The notes under the pieces were generated by a model, which saw nothing but the letters and a program-made list of their open reading frames with translations, was not told the origin of the DNA and did no database searches. Position numbers and translations under genes: made by a program. A DNA stretch of 15,958 bases from an uncultured Collinsella sp. (GTDB lineage: Bacteria > Actinomycetota > Coriobacteriia > Coriobacteriales > Coriobacteriaceae): positions 1-15,958 of the forward strand of contig URYT01000024.1 of NCBI GenBank assembly GCA_900552185.1, in the 5' to 3' direction. Shown piece after piece: positions 7,056-14,481 of this stretch (within the stretch, counting starts at the first letter, position 1; each line of letters opens with the position of its first letter).

Positions 7056-8666
7056 ATGAACAACGACCTTTTCAAGGCGGGCGTTTCCCGTCGCGGTTTT
7101 CTGACCGGCTCCGCTGCCCTGTGCGTCATGGCGGGCCTCGGCCTCACCGGCTGCGGCGGTTCGGGCGCCGAGAGCGGTAGCGCCGCTGCCACCGGCCAGG
7201 ATGTGGAGTATCGCGACGAGCTGCAGATCGCGTTACCGGCGAGCCCGGACGGGCTCGATCCGCACACCACGTCGTCGCTTGTGACCATGGACGTCATCTG
7301 CAACGTTGTCGAGCCGCTCTTTGGCCTCGATAGCGACTACGAGCCCCGGCCCGTGCTGGCCAAGGACTATGAGGTCTCCGACGACGGCCTGACCTACACC
7401 ATCAAGCTACGCGAGGACGTTACCTTCCACAACGGCAAGGAGTTTGGCTCCGAGGACGTCGTGGCTTCGATGAACCGCTGGCTCACCGTCAACGATCGCG
7501 CCGCGAGCCTGCTGCCCGGCGCCACCTTCGCCGCCTCGGGCGACCACGAGGTCACCTGCACGCTGACCGAGCCCGCCATCGACTTTCTGATCATCCTGGG
7601 CAACCACTCCCAGTATCCGGGTATCTTCCCCTCCGAGGTCATCGAGGCCGCGGGCGATACCGGCGTGACCGAGTACGTGGGTACCGGTGCTTACAAGTTT
7701 GTGGAGTGGAAGCAGGACCAGTACGTCCATCTCACCCGCTACGAAGACTATGTCGCCGCTCACGGCAAGGCTTCGGGCTACACCGGCAAGGTCTCCGCGC
7801 CCACCAAGGACATCTACTATCAGTTCGTGACCGAGGCCTCCACGCGCGTGAGTGGGTTTGAGACCGGCGAGTACGATATCGCTGGCGAGATCCCCACCGA
7901 GAACTACCACGACTTCGACGGCAACGACGACGTCAAGCTCTACACCCATAATGCCGGCGTTCTGACCGCCTTCCTCAACATGAACGAGGGCGTCTTCGCC
8001 GACGAGGAGATCCGCAAGTGCGCTCTCATGGCTATCGACTGCGAGGCGGCCGCTCTTGCCGCCTATGGCGAGAAGGAGCTCTTCAACATCGATCCCAACC
8101 TTGGCAACCCCGAGAACACTCAGTGGGCGACCGATGCGGGCAAGAAGTACTTTAACCAGGCCGACGCCAAGGCCGCCAAGAAGGCCCTGGCCAAGACCTC
8201 TTATGCCGGTGAGACGGTCAAGCTGCTGACCACCCCCGACTACAAGGATATGTACAACGCCACCGTCGCGCTGCAGGAGCAGCTCGAGAAGGCCGGCTTC
8301 ACCGCCGAGGTCGACAGCTACGAGTTCGCGACCTTCATGGACATCCGCTCCGGCAAGCCCGAGCAGTGGGACCTCTTTGTGGCCTCCACCAACTACAAGC
8401 CCATCCCGGCCCAGTCCCTCTCGGTCTCCAAGGCCTTCTATGGCCTGTCCGACGAGAAGGCGCTCAAGCTCGTGGCCGAGACCCGCACCGCCAAGGACAC
8501 CGACGCCGCGGCCAAGAAGTGGGCCGAGGCTCAGGAGCGCCTCTATGAGATCGCCGTCATCGAGCCGCTTTGCCACTACGCTTCCATCACGGGCACCCAG
8601 GCAGACGTCGAGGACGTCGAGGTGCTCGACGGCGCCATCGTTTGGAACGCCAAGCGTCCGGAGTAA
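7056..8666 (+). CDS. Peptide/nickel-type ABC transporter substrate-binding lipoprotein (SBP family 5)
   Basis: A 536-residue extracytoplasmic receptor for the importer encoded just downstream. It has a twin-arginine-type signal (SRRGF, residues 11-15) and a lipobox LTGC with the lipidated Cys at 33. The mature protein has family 5 features: LPASPDGLDPHTT near the start, the VVEPLFGLDSDYEPRPVLAKDY region, and YTIKLREDVTFHNGKEF, the family signature. Family 5 members bind di- or oligopeptides, nickel complexes or other small solutes; the sequence does not tell me which. The ATG at 7056 is chosen because AAAGGA ends five bases before it and it gives the signal peptide directly; a longer frame from 6891 would add 55 residues without export features. 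A strong hairpin follows the stop at 8677-8720. Confidence 0.9.
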   Translation: MNNDLFKAGVSRRGFLTGSAALCVMAGLGLTGCGGSGAESGSAAATGQDVEYRDELQIALPASPDGLDPHTTSSLVTMDVICNVVEPLFGLDSDYEPRPVLAKDYEVSDDGLTYTIKLREDVTFHNGKEFGSEDVVASMNRWLTVNDRAASLLPGATFAASGDHEVTCTLTEPAIDFLIILGNHSQYPGIFPSEVIEAAGDTGVTEYVGTGAYKFVEWKQDQYVHLTRYEDYVAAHGKASGYTGKVSAPTKDIYYQFVTEASTRVSGFETGEYDIAGEIPTENYHDFDGNDDVKLYTHNAGVLTAFLNMNEGVFADEEIRKCALMAIDCEAAALAAYGEKELFNIDPNLGNPENTQWATDAGKKYFNQADAKAAKKALAKTSYAGETVKLLTTPDYKDMYNATVALQEQLEKAGFTAEVDSYEFATFMDIRSGKPEQWDLFVASTNYKPIPAQSLSVSKAFYGLSDEKALKLVAETRTAKDTDAAAKKWAEAQERLYEIAVIEPLCHYASITGTQADVEDVEVLDGAIVWNAKRPE

Positions 8667-8676
8667 TGCAATAGAT

Positions 8677-8720
8677 GGCGTGGCGGCTGGAGGGGTCTGG
8701 TCCCCTGTGGCTGCCACGCC
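8677..8720 (+). repeat. Strong intra-operon hairpin between receptor and permease genes
   Basis: GGCGTGGC (8677-8684) pairs perfectly with GCCACGCC (8713-8720), and inside it AGGGG (8691-8695) pairs with CCCCT (8702-8706). No T-run follows, so it is more likely a processing or mRNA-stabilising structure that raises receptor over permease expression than a terminator. Confidence 0.6.
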
Positions 8721-8754
8721 CTGTCCACGTTCAGAGGGGAAATAGACGCCTCGC

Positions 8755-9708
8755 ATGTTGAAGTACACGCTCAAACGTATAGGCGCGATGGTTCCGGTGA
8801 TGCTCATCATCTCGGTCGTCGTGTTTTTGATTATCTATCTCACGCCGGGCGACCCGGCCTCTTCGATGCTCGGCATGGAGGCTTCGGCCGACCAGATCGA
8901 GCGCGTCAACGATAGCCTGGGACTCAACGAGCCGCTGCCGCAGCGCTACGTTGAGTGGATGGGCGGCGTACTTACCGGCGACCTGGGCGATTCGTATTTT
9001 ATGCGCCAGCCCGTCACGCAGGCGATCGCCGAGCACTTTGGCCCCACGCTATCGCTCGCGCTTCTGGCACAGCTCATCGCGCTGCTGATTGCACTGCCCT
9101 GCGGCGTCGTCGCTGCCCTCAAACATGGGTCGCGCACCGACGCGGTCTTGCGTGTCGTTGCTCTTTTGGGCGTGGCGATACCCGGCTTTTTGATGGCGCT
9201 CATGCTTATGTGGCTGTTTGCCGTCACGTTGCGCGTGTTCCCGGTGGCCGGCTATGCGCCACTATCGAAGGGCTGGTTCAGCCATTTACGCTATCTTGCG
9301 TTGCCGGCCATATCGCTTGGATGCGTGCAGGCGGCCCTGCTCATGCGCATGACCCGTTCGAGCGTTATCGAGGCCATGCAGCTTGACTGCGTCAAGACGG
9401 CGCGTGCCAAGGGCGTCTCCGAGGTTCGCGTGGTGCTGGCCCATGCCCTGCGCAACGCAGCGCTGCCGATTCTCACCTCGGTCGGCTATTCTTTTGGCGC
9501 CCTGATTACGGGTGCCGTGGTGACTGAGGCCATTTTTAATATCCCTGGTTTGGGCCAGCTGGTCACGAGCTCTATCGAGCGTCGCGACTATCCGGTGATT
9601 CAGGGCGTGCTGCTGGTCATCGCCTTGTTGAATTCGGTGATCAATCTGGCCGTCGACCTTGCCTACGGCGCTTTTGACCCGCGCGCTCGCAAATGGGGCG
9701 ATGCATGA
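8755..9708 (+). CDS. Peptide/nickel-type ABC transporter permease, DppB/OppB/NikB family
   Basis: A 317-residue inner-membrane permease with about six hydrophobic segments. Family markers are the N-terminal helix ending in LTPGDPA (about residue 30), GDLGDSY near 75-81 before the core domain, the cytoplasmic EAA loop TARAKGVSEVRVVLAHALRN with which the ATPases interact, and TEAIFNIPGLGQL plus RRDYP near the C-terminus. The ATG is supported by AGAGGGGA at 8733-8740, but the 14-base spacing is long, so translation initiation may be weak compared with the receptor gene. Its stop overlaps the start of the second permease (ATGA), so the two are translationally coupled. Confidence 0.92.
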   Translation: MLKYTLKRIGAMVPVMLIISVVVFLIIYLTPGDPASSMLGMEASADQIERVNDSLGLNEPLPQRYVEWMGGVLTGDLGDSYFMRQPVTQAIAEHFGPTLSLALLAQLIALLIALPCGVVAALKHGSRTDAVLRVVALLGVAIPGFLMALMLMWLFAVTLRVFPVAGYAPLSKGWFSHLRYLALPAISLGCVQAALLMRMTRSSVIEAMQLDCVKTARAKGVSEVRVVLAHALRNAALPILTSVGYSFGALITGAVVTEAIFNIPGLGQLVTSSIERRDYPVIQGVLLVIALLNSVINLAVDLAYGAFDPRARKWGDA

Positions 9709-10535
9709 TGGCAAACTTTAAGAAGGCTCTTGCCAACAAGGGGTTTGTGGTCGGCGGCTGCATTTTCCTGGCGATTGCGCTGATCGCGCTCGTCGGTCCG
9801 CTGGTGTGGACGGTTAATCCCAATGCGCAGGAGATGACGTTGCGACTTTCGGCACCTTCGCCCGCGCATCCCTTTGGCTGCGATGACTTTGGCCGCGACC
9901 TGCTTGCCCGCGTCATCGCGGGCGCGCGCGTGTCGCTTGGCGTTGGCATTGCCGTCACGCTCGCGACGAGTGCGCTCGGCTTGGTGATTGGCGCCTATGC
10001 GTGCTACAACGAGAGGCTCGATCATGTTCTCATGCGCATCTGCGACGGCCTTATGTCCATTCCGGGCGTGCTTTTGGCTATCGCACTCATGGCGATGATG
10101 GGGGCGAGCGTGTGGAACGTCATCATCGCGCTCTCCATCGTCTATACGCCCAGCATGGCGCGCATCGTGCGCTCGCGTGCGATGGTGGTCAAGGAGGAGC
10201 CCTTTGTGGAGGCCCTGCGCGTGCAGGGCGCCTCGACCGCGCGCATCGTGTGGCTGCATATCGTGCCCAACGTTATGGCACCCTTCCTGGTGCAGGCGAC
10301 CTTTGTCTTTGCCGAGGCCGTGCTCTCGGAGGCCGCCCTCTCGTTTCTGGGCCTGGGTATCAAGGCACCCGACGCCAGCTGGGGAAACATCCTACAGGCG
10401 GGCAAGAACGTGATGCGCAAAGCCTGGTGGATGATCTTCTTCCCGGCTATCGCCATCATCGCGAGCGTGCTTTCGCTGAACCTCGCCGGCGACGGCCTGC
10501 GCGACGCCCTCGACCCCAAGACAAAGGAGGACTAG
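9705..10535 (+). CDS. Peptide/nickel-type ABC transporter permease, DppC/OppC/NikC family
   Basis: A 276-residue partner permease. It shows the DppC-type N-terminal helix, then a loop with the motif HPFGCDDFGRDLLARVIAGA (about residues 55-74), the core helices, the EAA loop ALRVQGASTARIVWLHIVPN, and the strongly conserved ALSFLGLGIKAPDASWGNI (about 208-226). It starts within the ATGA overlap with the first permease; a second ATG follows immediately at 9708 and could also be used. A longer frame from 9693 lies inside the upstream gene and lacks its own ribosome binding site. The ATPase gene begins three bases after the stop. Confidence 0.92.
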   Translation: MMANFKKALANKGFVVGGCIFLAIALIALVGPLVWTVNPNAQEMTLRLSAPSPAHPFGCDDFGRDLLARVIAGARVSLGVGIAVTLATSALGLVIGAYACYNERLDHVLMRICDGLMSIPGVLLAIALMAMMGASVWNVIIALSIVYTPSMARIVRSRAMVVKEEPFVEALRVQGASTARIVWLHIVPNVMAPFLVQATFVFAEAVLSEAALSFLGLGIKAPDASWGNILQAGKNVMRKAWWMIFFPAIAIIASVLSLNLAGDGLRDALDPKTKED

Positions 10536-10538
10536 CCC

Positions 10539-11534
10539 ATGGCTCAGCATCTTTTGGACGTGCGCGACCTCTGTATCTCGTTTGTGGGCCGCGATGGCAA
10601 CGCGCTGGAAGCCGTCAACAAACTCAACCTACATATCGATGCCGGCGAGATCGTTGGTGTTGTCGGCGAGTCCGGCTGCGGTAAGTCGGTGTTTGCCCAG
10701 AGTGTCATGCGCCTATTGGAGCATGAACAGAAGATGGCCTATGAGGGCCAGATTGTGTTTGATGGCGAAGATCTGCTGGCGCGCCCGCTCAAGCGCATGC
10801 GCGAGGTGCGCGGCTGCGACATTGCCATGATTTTCCAGGACCCTTTGAGCTCGCTTAACCCCGTCATGACGGTCGGGGCCCAGGTCGTCGAGGCCGTGCG
10901 GGCCCACCGTAAGGTGAGCCGACGCGAAGCCCGCAACGAGGCTCTATCGCTGTTGGAGCGTGTGGGAATTCGAGATGCCGCGGCTCGCTTCGACATGTAT
11001 CCGGGCGATTTTAGCGGCGGTATGCGCCAGCGCGTGATGATTGCCATGGCGCTTGCCGGTCATCCGCGACTGCTGATTGCCGATGAGCCCACCACGGCAC
11101 TCGACACGACGACTCAAAAACAGATTTTGGATCTCCTGCGCGAACTCAACAGTTCCGAGGGCATGGCGGTGCTTTTTATCAGCCATGATTTGGGCGTCGT
11201 CACGAGCATCTGCTCGCGCGTGCACGTCATGTATCTGGGCCAAATCGTAGAAGAGATCGACGCCTGCGGCCTTATGGAGCGTCCGAGCCACCCGTATGCC
11301 CAGGGGCTCATCGCGAGCATTCCGTCGCTCGAAGGCGAGCGCGTTGACACGCTGGCGGATATTCCGGGCACGGTGCCGCCGCTTACGGCAATACCCTGTG
11401 GATGCCGCTTTGCGCCTCGTTGCGCCCGGGCGGACGAGCGTTGCCGCGCGCAGGAGCCTCCGATGTTTGCCGTGAATGCGTGCGACCGGTCTAAATGCTG
11501 GCTTGTCGAGAAAGGGGAGTGCCATGGCTGTTGA
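10539..11534 (+). CDS. Peptide/nickel-type ABC transporter ATP-binding protein, DppD/OppD family
   Basis: A 331-residue ATPase with Walker A GESGCGKS, Q-loop FQDPLSSLNPVMT, signature FSGGMRQRV, Walker B LLIADEPTTALD and switch ISHD. The C-terminal extension carries the oligopeptide/dipeptide transporter region with clustered cysteines (CGCRFAPRCARADERC, then ACDRSKCW) that in DppD-type ATPases binds an iron-sulfur cluster or metal. Strong ribosome binding site AAAGGAGG at 10523-10530. The stop overlaps the next ATPase gene by 11 bases. Confidence 0.93.
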   Translation: MAQHLLDVRDLCISFVGRDGNALEAVNKLNLHIDAGEIVGVVGESGCGKSVFAQSVMRLLEHEQKMAYEGQIVFDGEDLLARPLKRMREVRGCDIAMIFQDPLSSLNPVMTVGAQVVEAVRAHRKVSRREARNEALSLLERVGIRDAAARFDMYPGDFSGGMRQRVMIAMALAGHPRLLIADEPTTALDTTTQKQILDLLRELNSSEGMAVLFISHDLGVVTSICSRVHVMYLGQIVEEIDACGLMERPSHPYAQGLIASIPSLEGERVDTLADIPGTVPPLTAIPCGCRFAPRCARADERCRAQEPPMFAVNACDRSKCWLVEKGECHGC

Positions 11535-12309
11535 TAGCGAAGCCCTGCTTAGGGTCTCACATCTGACTAAAACGTTTCCCATGCCGGGCTCAGGTTTTAA
11601 GCGTCAGGCCTTTACCGCCGTGGACGATCTGTCGTTTGAGATCGCACCGGGCGAGGTCTATGGCCTGGTTGGCGAATCCGGATCGGGCAAGTCGACGACT
11701 GGACGCCTGATCTGTGGTCTCGAGCGTGCGGATTCCGGCTCGATTGTCTATCGCGGGCACGACCTCGCCACGATGTCGGAGCGCGAACGCAAGCCGTTTC
11801 GCCGCGAGATCCAGCTGGTATTCCAGGATAGCTCTACGGCTTTTGACCCGCGTAACCGTGTCGGCCGCATTTTGGAGGAGCCGCTGATTATCGCCGGCGT
11901 GCGCGATGCGGATGAGCGCCATGGGCGTGCGCTCTCGGCCCTGGCCTCGGTCGGTCTTCTGACAGAGCATTATGACCGCTATCCGCATGACCTTTCGGGG
12001 GGACAGCGTCAGCGACTCAATCTAGCACGGGCACTTATTTGCGAGCCGCGCCTTGTGGTATGCGACGAGCCGGTCTCGGCGCTTGACGTGTCCGTTCAGG
12101 CCCAAGTGCTCAACTTGCTTCGCGACCTGCAGCGCACGACGGGCGTGGCGCTGCTGTTTATCACGCATGATATGCGTGTGGTTCGGCATATGTCCGACCG
12201 GATTGGCGTGCTCTACCGCGGTCGTCTTGTCGAGGAAGGCGAGGCCGAGGACGTGATCGCGCACCCGAGCGATCCGTATACGCAGGAGCTTATCGACGCC
12301 ATTCCCTAG
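11524..12309 (+). CDS. Peptide/nickel-type ABC transporter ATP-binding protein, DppF/OppF/NikE family, short form
   Basis: A 261-residue ATPase with Walker A GESGSGKS, Q-loop FQDSSTAFDPRNRV, signature LSGGQRQRLN, Walker B LVVCDEPVSALD and switch THD. It stops right after PYTQELIDAIP, where DppF/OppF proteins normally continue into a C-terminal cysteine-containing region of about 60 residues. The length is near that of NikE-type ATPases, so this may be natural rather than a truncation. The ATG at 11524 is preferred because AAAGGGGAG lies just upstream; a start 16 codons earlier is inside the preceding gene. No clear terminator follows; 76 bases separate it from the next gene. Confidence 0.92.
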   Translation: MAVDSEALLRVSHLTKTFPMPGSGFKRQAFTAVDDLSFEIAPGEVYGLVGESGSGKSTTGRLICGLERADSGSIVYRGHDLATMSERERKPFRREIQLVFQDSSTAFDPRNRVGRILEEPLIIAGVRDADERHGRALSALASVGLLTEHYDRYPHDLSGGQRQRLNLARALICEPRLVVCDEPVSALDVSVQAQVLNLLRDLQRTTGVALLFITHDMRVVRHMSDRIGVLYRGRLVEEGEAEDVIAHPSDPYTQELIDAIP

Positions 12310-12385
12310 AGGATGCTTCTTTTTGGGTATGGTGTGGGTTTGTTGTTTAATTGTCGGTATATCGGTACAAGAGAGGGGAACTACT

Positions 12386-13549
12386 ATGGCCGATATCGAG
12401 GAACAGCCGTTGCCGCGCACGTTTGAGGAGTTCAACGAGCAGCGCAAGGCGGCGTTTATTCGCGTTAAGGATTACAAGCAGGCGGGTAATCGCCTGGTCG
12501 GCTTTTTGTGCAGCTATACGCCACTCGAGATTATCGATGCCGCGGGGGCCGCAAGTGTCGCTCTGTGCGGTACGTCCGATGAGGTGATTCCCGAGGCCGA
12601 GAAGGTGCTGCCGGCAAATCTGTGTCCGCTCATCAAGTCGACCTACGGTTTTGCCTACTCGCAAAAGTGCCCGTTTACGTATTTTAGCGACATGATCATC
12701 GGTGAGACCACCTGCGACGGCAAGAAGAAGATGTACGAGCTGCTCAACGAGCTCAAGCGCACGCACATTCTGCATCTTCCGCAGGGTCGCGACCGCGCCT
12801 ACGAGCGCGAGGGCTGGTACGAGGAGTGCCGTCTGCTCAAGGAGGAGCTCGAGAACTTCTACGACATCACGATCACCGATGACGACCTGCGCGCCGCTGT
12901 CCGTCGTCGCAATCGCCTGCGTGCTGCCCAGCTCGAGATGTTTGCGCTGCAGGCCAACCAGCCGGCGGCTATGAGCGGCGTCGACCTGATGAGCACCATG
13001 TTTGCCGGCACGTTCAGCTTTGATATCGAGGCCTATACGCAGCAGCTGGAGCAAAAGGTTGCCAAGCTGCGCGAGGCCTACGGTGCGGGTGAGCGCCCGG
13101 TTGCGGCAGATGCCAAGCGTATTCTGATCACCGGCTGCCCGGTGGGCGGCGTGATCAACAAGATCGGCCGCACCATCGAGTCCAACGGCGGCGTGGTTGT
13201 GTGCATGGACGACTGCTCGGGCGAGCGCACGGCGGCCATGATGATCGACCCGGAGGCTCCCGACATCCTGCGCGCCATCGCCGACCGCTACCTGGACATC
13301 AACTGCTCGGTCATGACGCCCAACGACGGTCGTATGGAAAACACGCTGGCCATGTGCGAGAAGTATCATGTCGATGGCGTAGTGGAGAGCGTGCTACAGG
13401 CCTGCCACACCTTCAACGTTGAGAGCGCGCGCATGCAGGAGGCCGTCGAGGGTGCGGGTATTCCGTATATGAAGATCGAGACCGACTACAGCAATGGTGA
13501 CATGGGCCAGATCGAGACCCGCATCGCCGCCTTTATCGAAACCCTCTAG
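12386..13549 (+). CDS. yjiM: 2-hydroxyacyl-CoA dehydratase family protein, YjiM/double-cubane-cluster type (copy 2)
   Basis: A 387-residue paralogue of the gene at 5589 and close in length to Escherichia coli YjiM. Shared cysteines are at 42, 61, 80 (LCPLIKS), 95 (KCPF), 110 (TTCDGKKK), 277 (DDCSGER), 307 (INCSVMTPN) and 340 (LQAC). Additional cysteines at 148, 251 (GCPVGG), 273 and 324 are not shared. The C-terminus ETDYSNGDMGQIETRIAAF matches the family's end. These are iron-sulfur proteins reduced by an HgdC-type ATPase, and one is encoded just downstream, so this copy is the likely direct partner. The ATG at 12386 follows GAGAGGGGAA, the same ribosome binding site as copy 1; the longer frame from 12323 is rejected. 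The reaction and substrate are unknown. Confidence 0.87.
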   Translation: MADIEEQPLPRTFEEFNEQRKAAFIRVKDYKQAGNRLVGFLCSYTPLEIIDAAGAASVALCGTSDEVIPEAEKVLPANLCPLIKSTYGFAYSQKCPFTYFSDMIIGETTCDGKKKMYELLNELKRTHILHLPQGRDRAYEREGWYEECRLLKEELENFYDITITDDDLRAAVRRRNRLRAAQLEMFALQANQPAAMSGVDLMSTMFAGTFSFDIEAYTQQLEQKVAKLREAYGAGERPVAADAKRILITGCPVGGVINKIGRTIESNGGVVVCMDDCSGERTAAMMIDPEAPDILRAIADRYLDINCSVMTPNDGRMENTLAMCEKYHVDGVVESVLQACHTFNVESARMQEAVEGAGIPYMKIETDYSNGDMGQIETRIAAFIETL

Positions 13550-13652
13550 CTTCCTCAGGCACCGGATCTTGCCCCTCAAACCGTCGCTTGCGTACCCAAA
13601 GTACGCTGCGCTCCTCTTTCGGGGCAATCTCCGGCACCTGAGAAACCTAGAG
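13544..13652 (+). repeat. Long imperfect inverted repeat between copy 2 and its activator
   Basis: Arms 13544-13575 and 13621-13652 match at 26 of 32 positions as reverse complements; blocks include CTCTAG/CTAGAG, CTCAGG/CCTGAG, CCGGA/TCCGG and TTGCCCC/GGGGCAA. Inside the loop is a perfect hairpin GCGTAC (13590-13595), CCAAA, GTACGC (13601-13606), flanked by CGC and GCG. The left arm includes the stop codon of the upstream gene. No T-run follows. It has the form of an intergenic palindromic repeat or a small non-autonomous element, or of an mRNA processing structure. Confidence 0.65.
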
Positions 13653-13704
13653 CTAAGGCGCCTGAACGTGCCGCTGTCTTTGATGTTTAGATTGGGAGAG
13701 AGCC

Positions 13705-14469
13705 ATGATAGGGATCGGGATCGATATCGGGTCTACGGCGGCTAAGGCTGCTGTGGTCGATGGGGAGGGTTCGGTGGCGTGGACGTGCGTGCAGCCAACC
13801 GGGTTTTCCTCGGTCGATGCTTCCGAGCGGCTGCGCGAGGCGCTGGCAGCGGCCGGCTACGACGTGACGGCCGACGACGTGCGCGTGATCGCGACCGGCT
13901 ACGGTCGTGTCGCCGTGCCCTATGCGCACAAGGTCGTGACCGAGATTACCTGCCACGGTACCGGTGCCGTGCGCCTGTTTGGCGATCACGGCACCGTGAT
14001 CGACGTGGGCGGTCAGGACACCAAGGTCATTCAGCTTAAAAGTGGCCGAGTGGCCAAGTTTGCCATGAACGACAAGTGCGCCGCCGGCACGGGGCGCTTT
14101 TTGGAGATCATGGCCGACCGCCTAGGTATTTCCCAGCAGCAGATGGCCGATCTAGCACGTTCCGGCGAGCCTACCAAGATTTCCAGCATGTGCACGGTGT
14201 TTGCCGAAAGCGAGGTCATCAGCCTGATCGGCCGTGGCGAGCCGCGCGAGAACATTGCGCGTGGCGTGATCGACAGCGTGGTCTCGCGCGTGGCGACCAT
14301 GGCCGGGCAGGCCGCGGGCGCCCCGTACTACCTGACCGGTGGCCTCTGCGAGAACGCCTACGTTGTGGAGCGTCTGGGCGAGCTTTTGGGCGCACCCGTG
14401 ACCACCTCGCCTCAGGCTCGCTTTGCTGGGGCCATCGGTGCTGCCGTCCGCGCGCGGGCGCTGGTTTAA
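13705..14469 (+). CDS. yjiL: HgdC/YjiL-type ATP-dependent activator (acyl-CoA dehydratase activase, BadF/BadG/BcrA/BcrD family)
   Basis: The 254-residue protein belongs to the ASKHA-fold ATPases that hydrolyse ATP to inject a low-potential electron into HgdB-like proteins. Visible motifs: GIDIGSTAAKA (phosphate-1 loop, residues 5-15), VIDVGGQDTKVI (phosphate-2, 98-109), NDKCAAGTGRF with Cys125, SSMCTVFAESE with Cys163, and the adenosine motif TGGL near 211. The two cysteines are the single ligands per subunit pair that hold one [4Fe-4S] cluster between two subunits in the family. The length equals that of HgdC. GGGAGAG lies upstream. It is followed 12 bases later by the glycosyltransferase. 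It is the only activator in the window for two YjiM-like proteins. Confidence 0.9.
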   Translation: MIGIGIDIGSTAAKAAVVDGEGSVAWTCVQPTGFSSVDASERLREALAAAGYDVTADDVRVIATGYGRVAVPYAHKVVTEITCHGTGAVRLFGDHGTVIDVGGQDTKVIQLKSGRVAKFAMNDKCAAGTGRFLEIMADRLGISQQQMADLARSGEPTKISSMCTVFAESEVISLIGRGEPRENIARGVIDSVVSRVATMAGQAAGAPYYLTGGLCENAYVVERLGELLGAPVTTSPQARFAGAIGAAVRARALV

Positions 14470-14481
14470 GGGGCCCTGTCG

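Noticed and set aside
7407..8810. 467-codon minus-strand open frame over the receptor gene
   Set aside because: Shadow of a GC-rich coding strand: its product is Gly/Val/Leu-rich low-complexity sequence without recognisable domains, while the + strand has a clear SBP5 protein. The same applies to the minus-strand frames at 1639-2613, 5928-7043 and 12347-13369.
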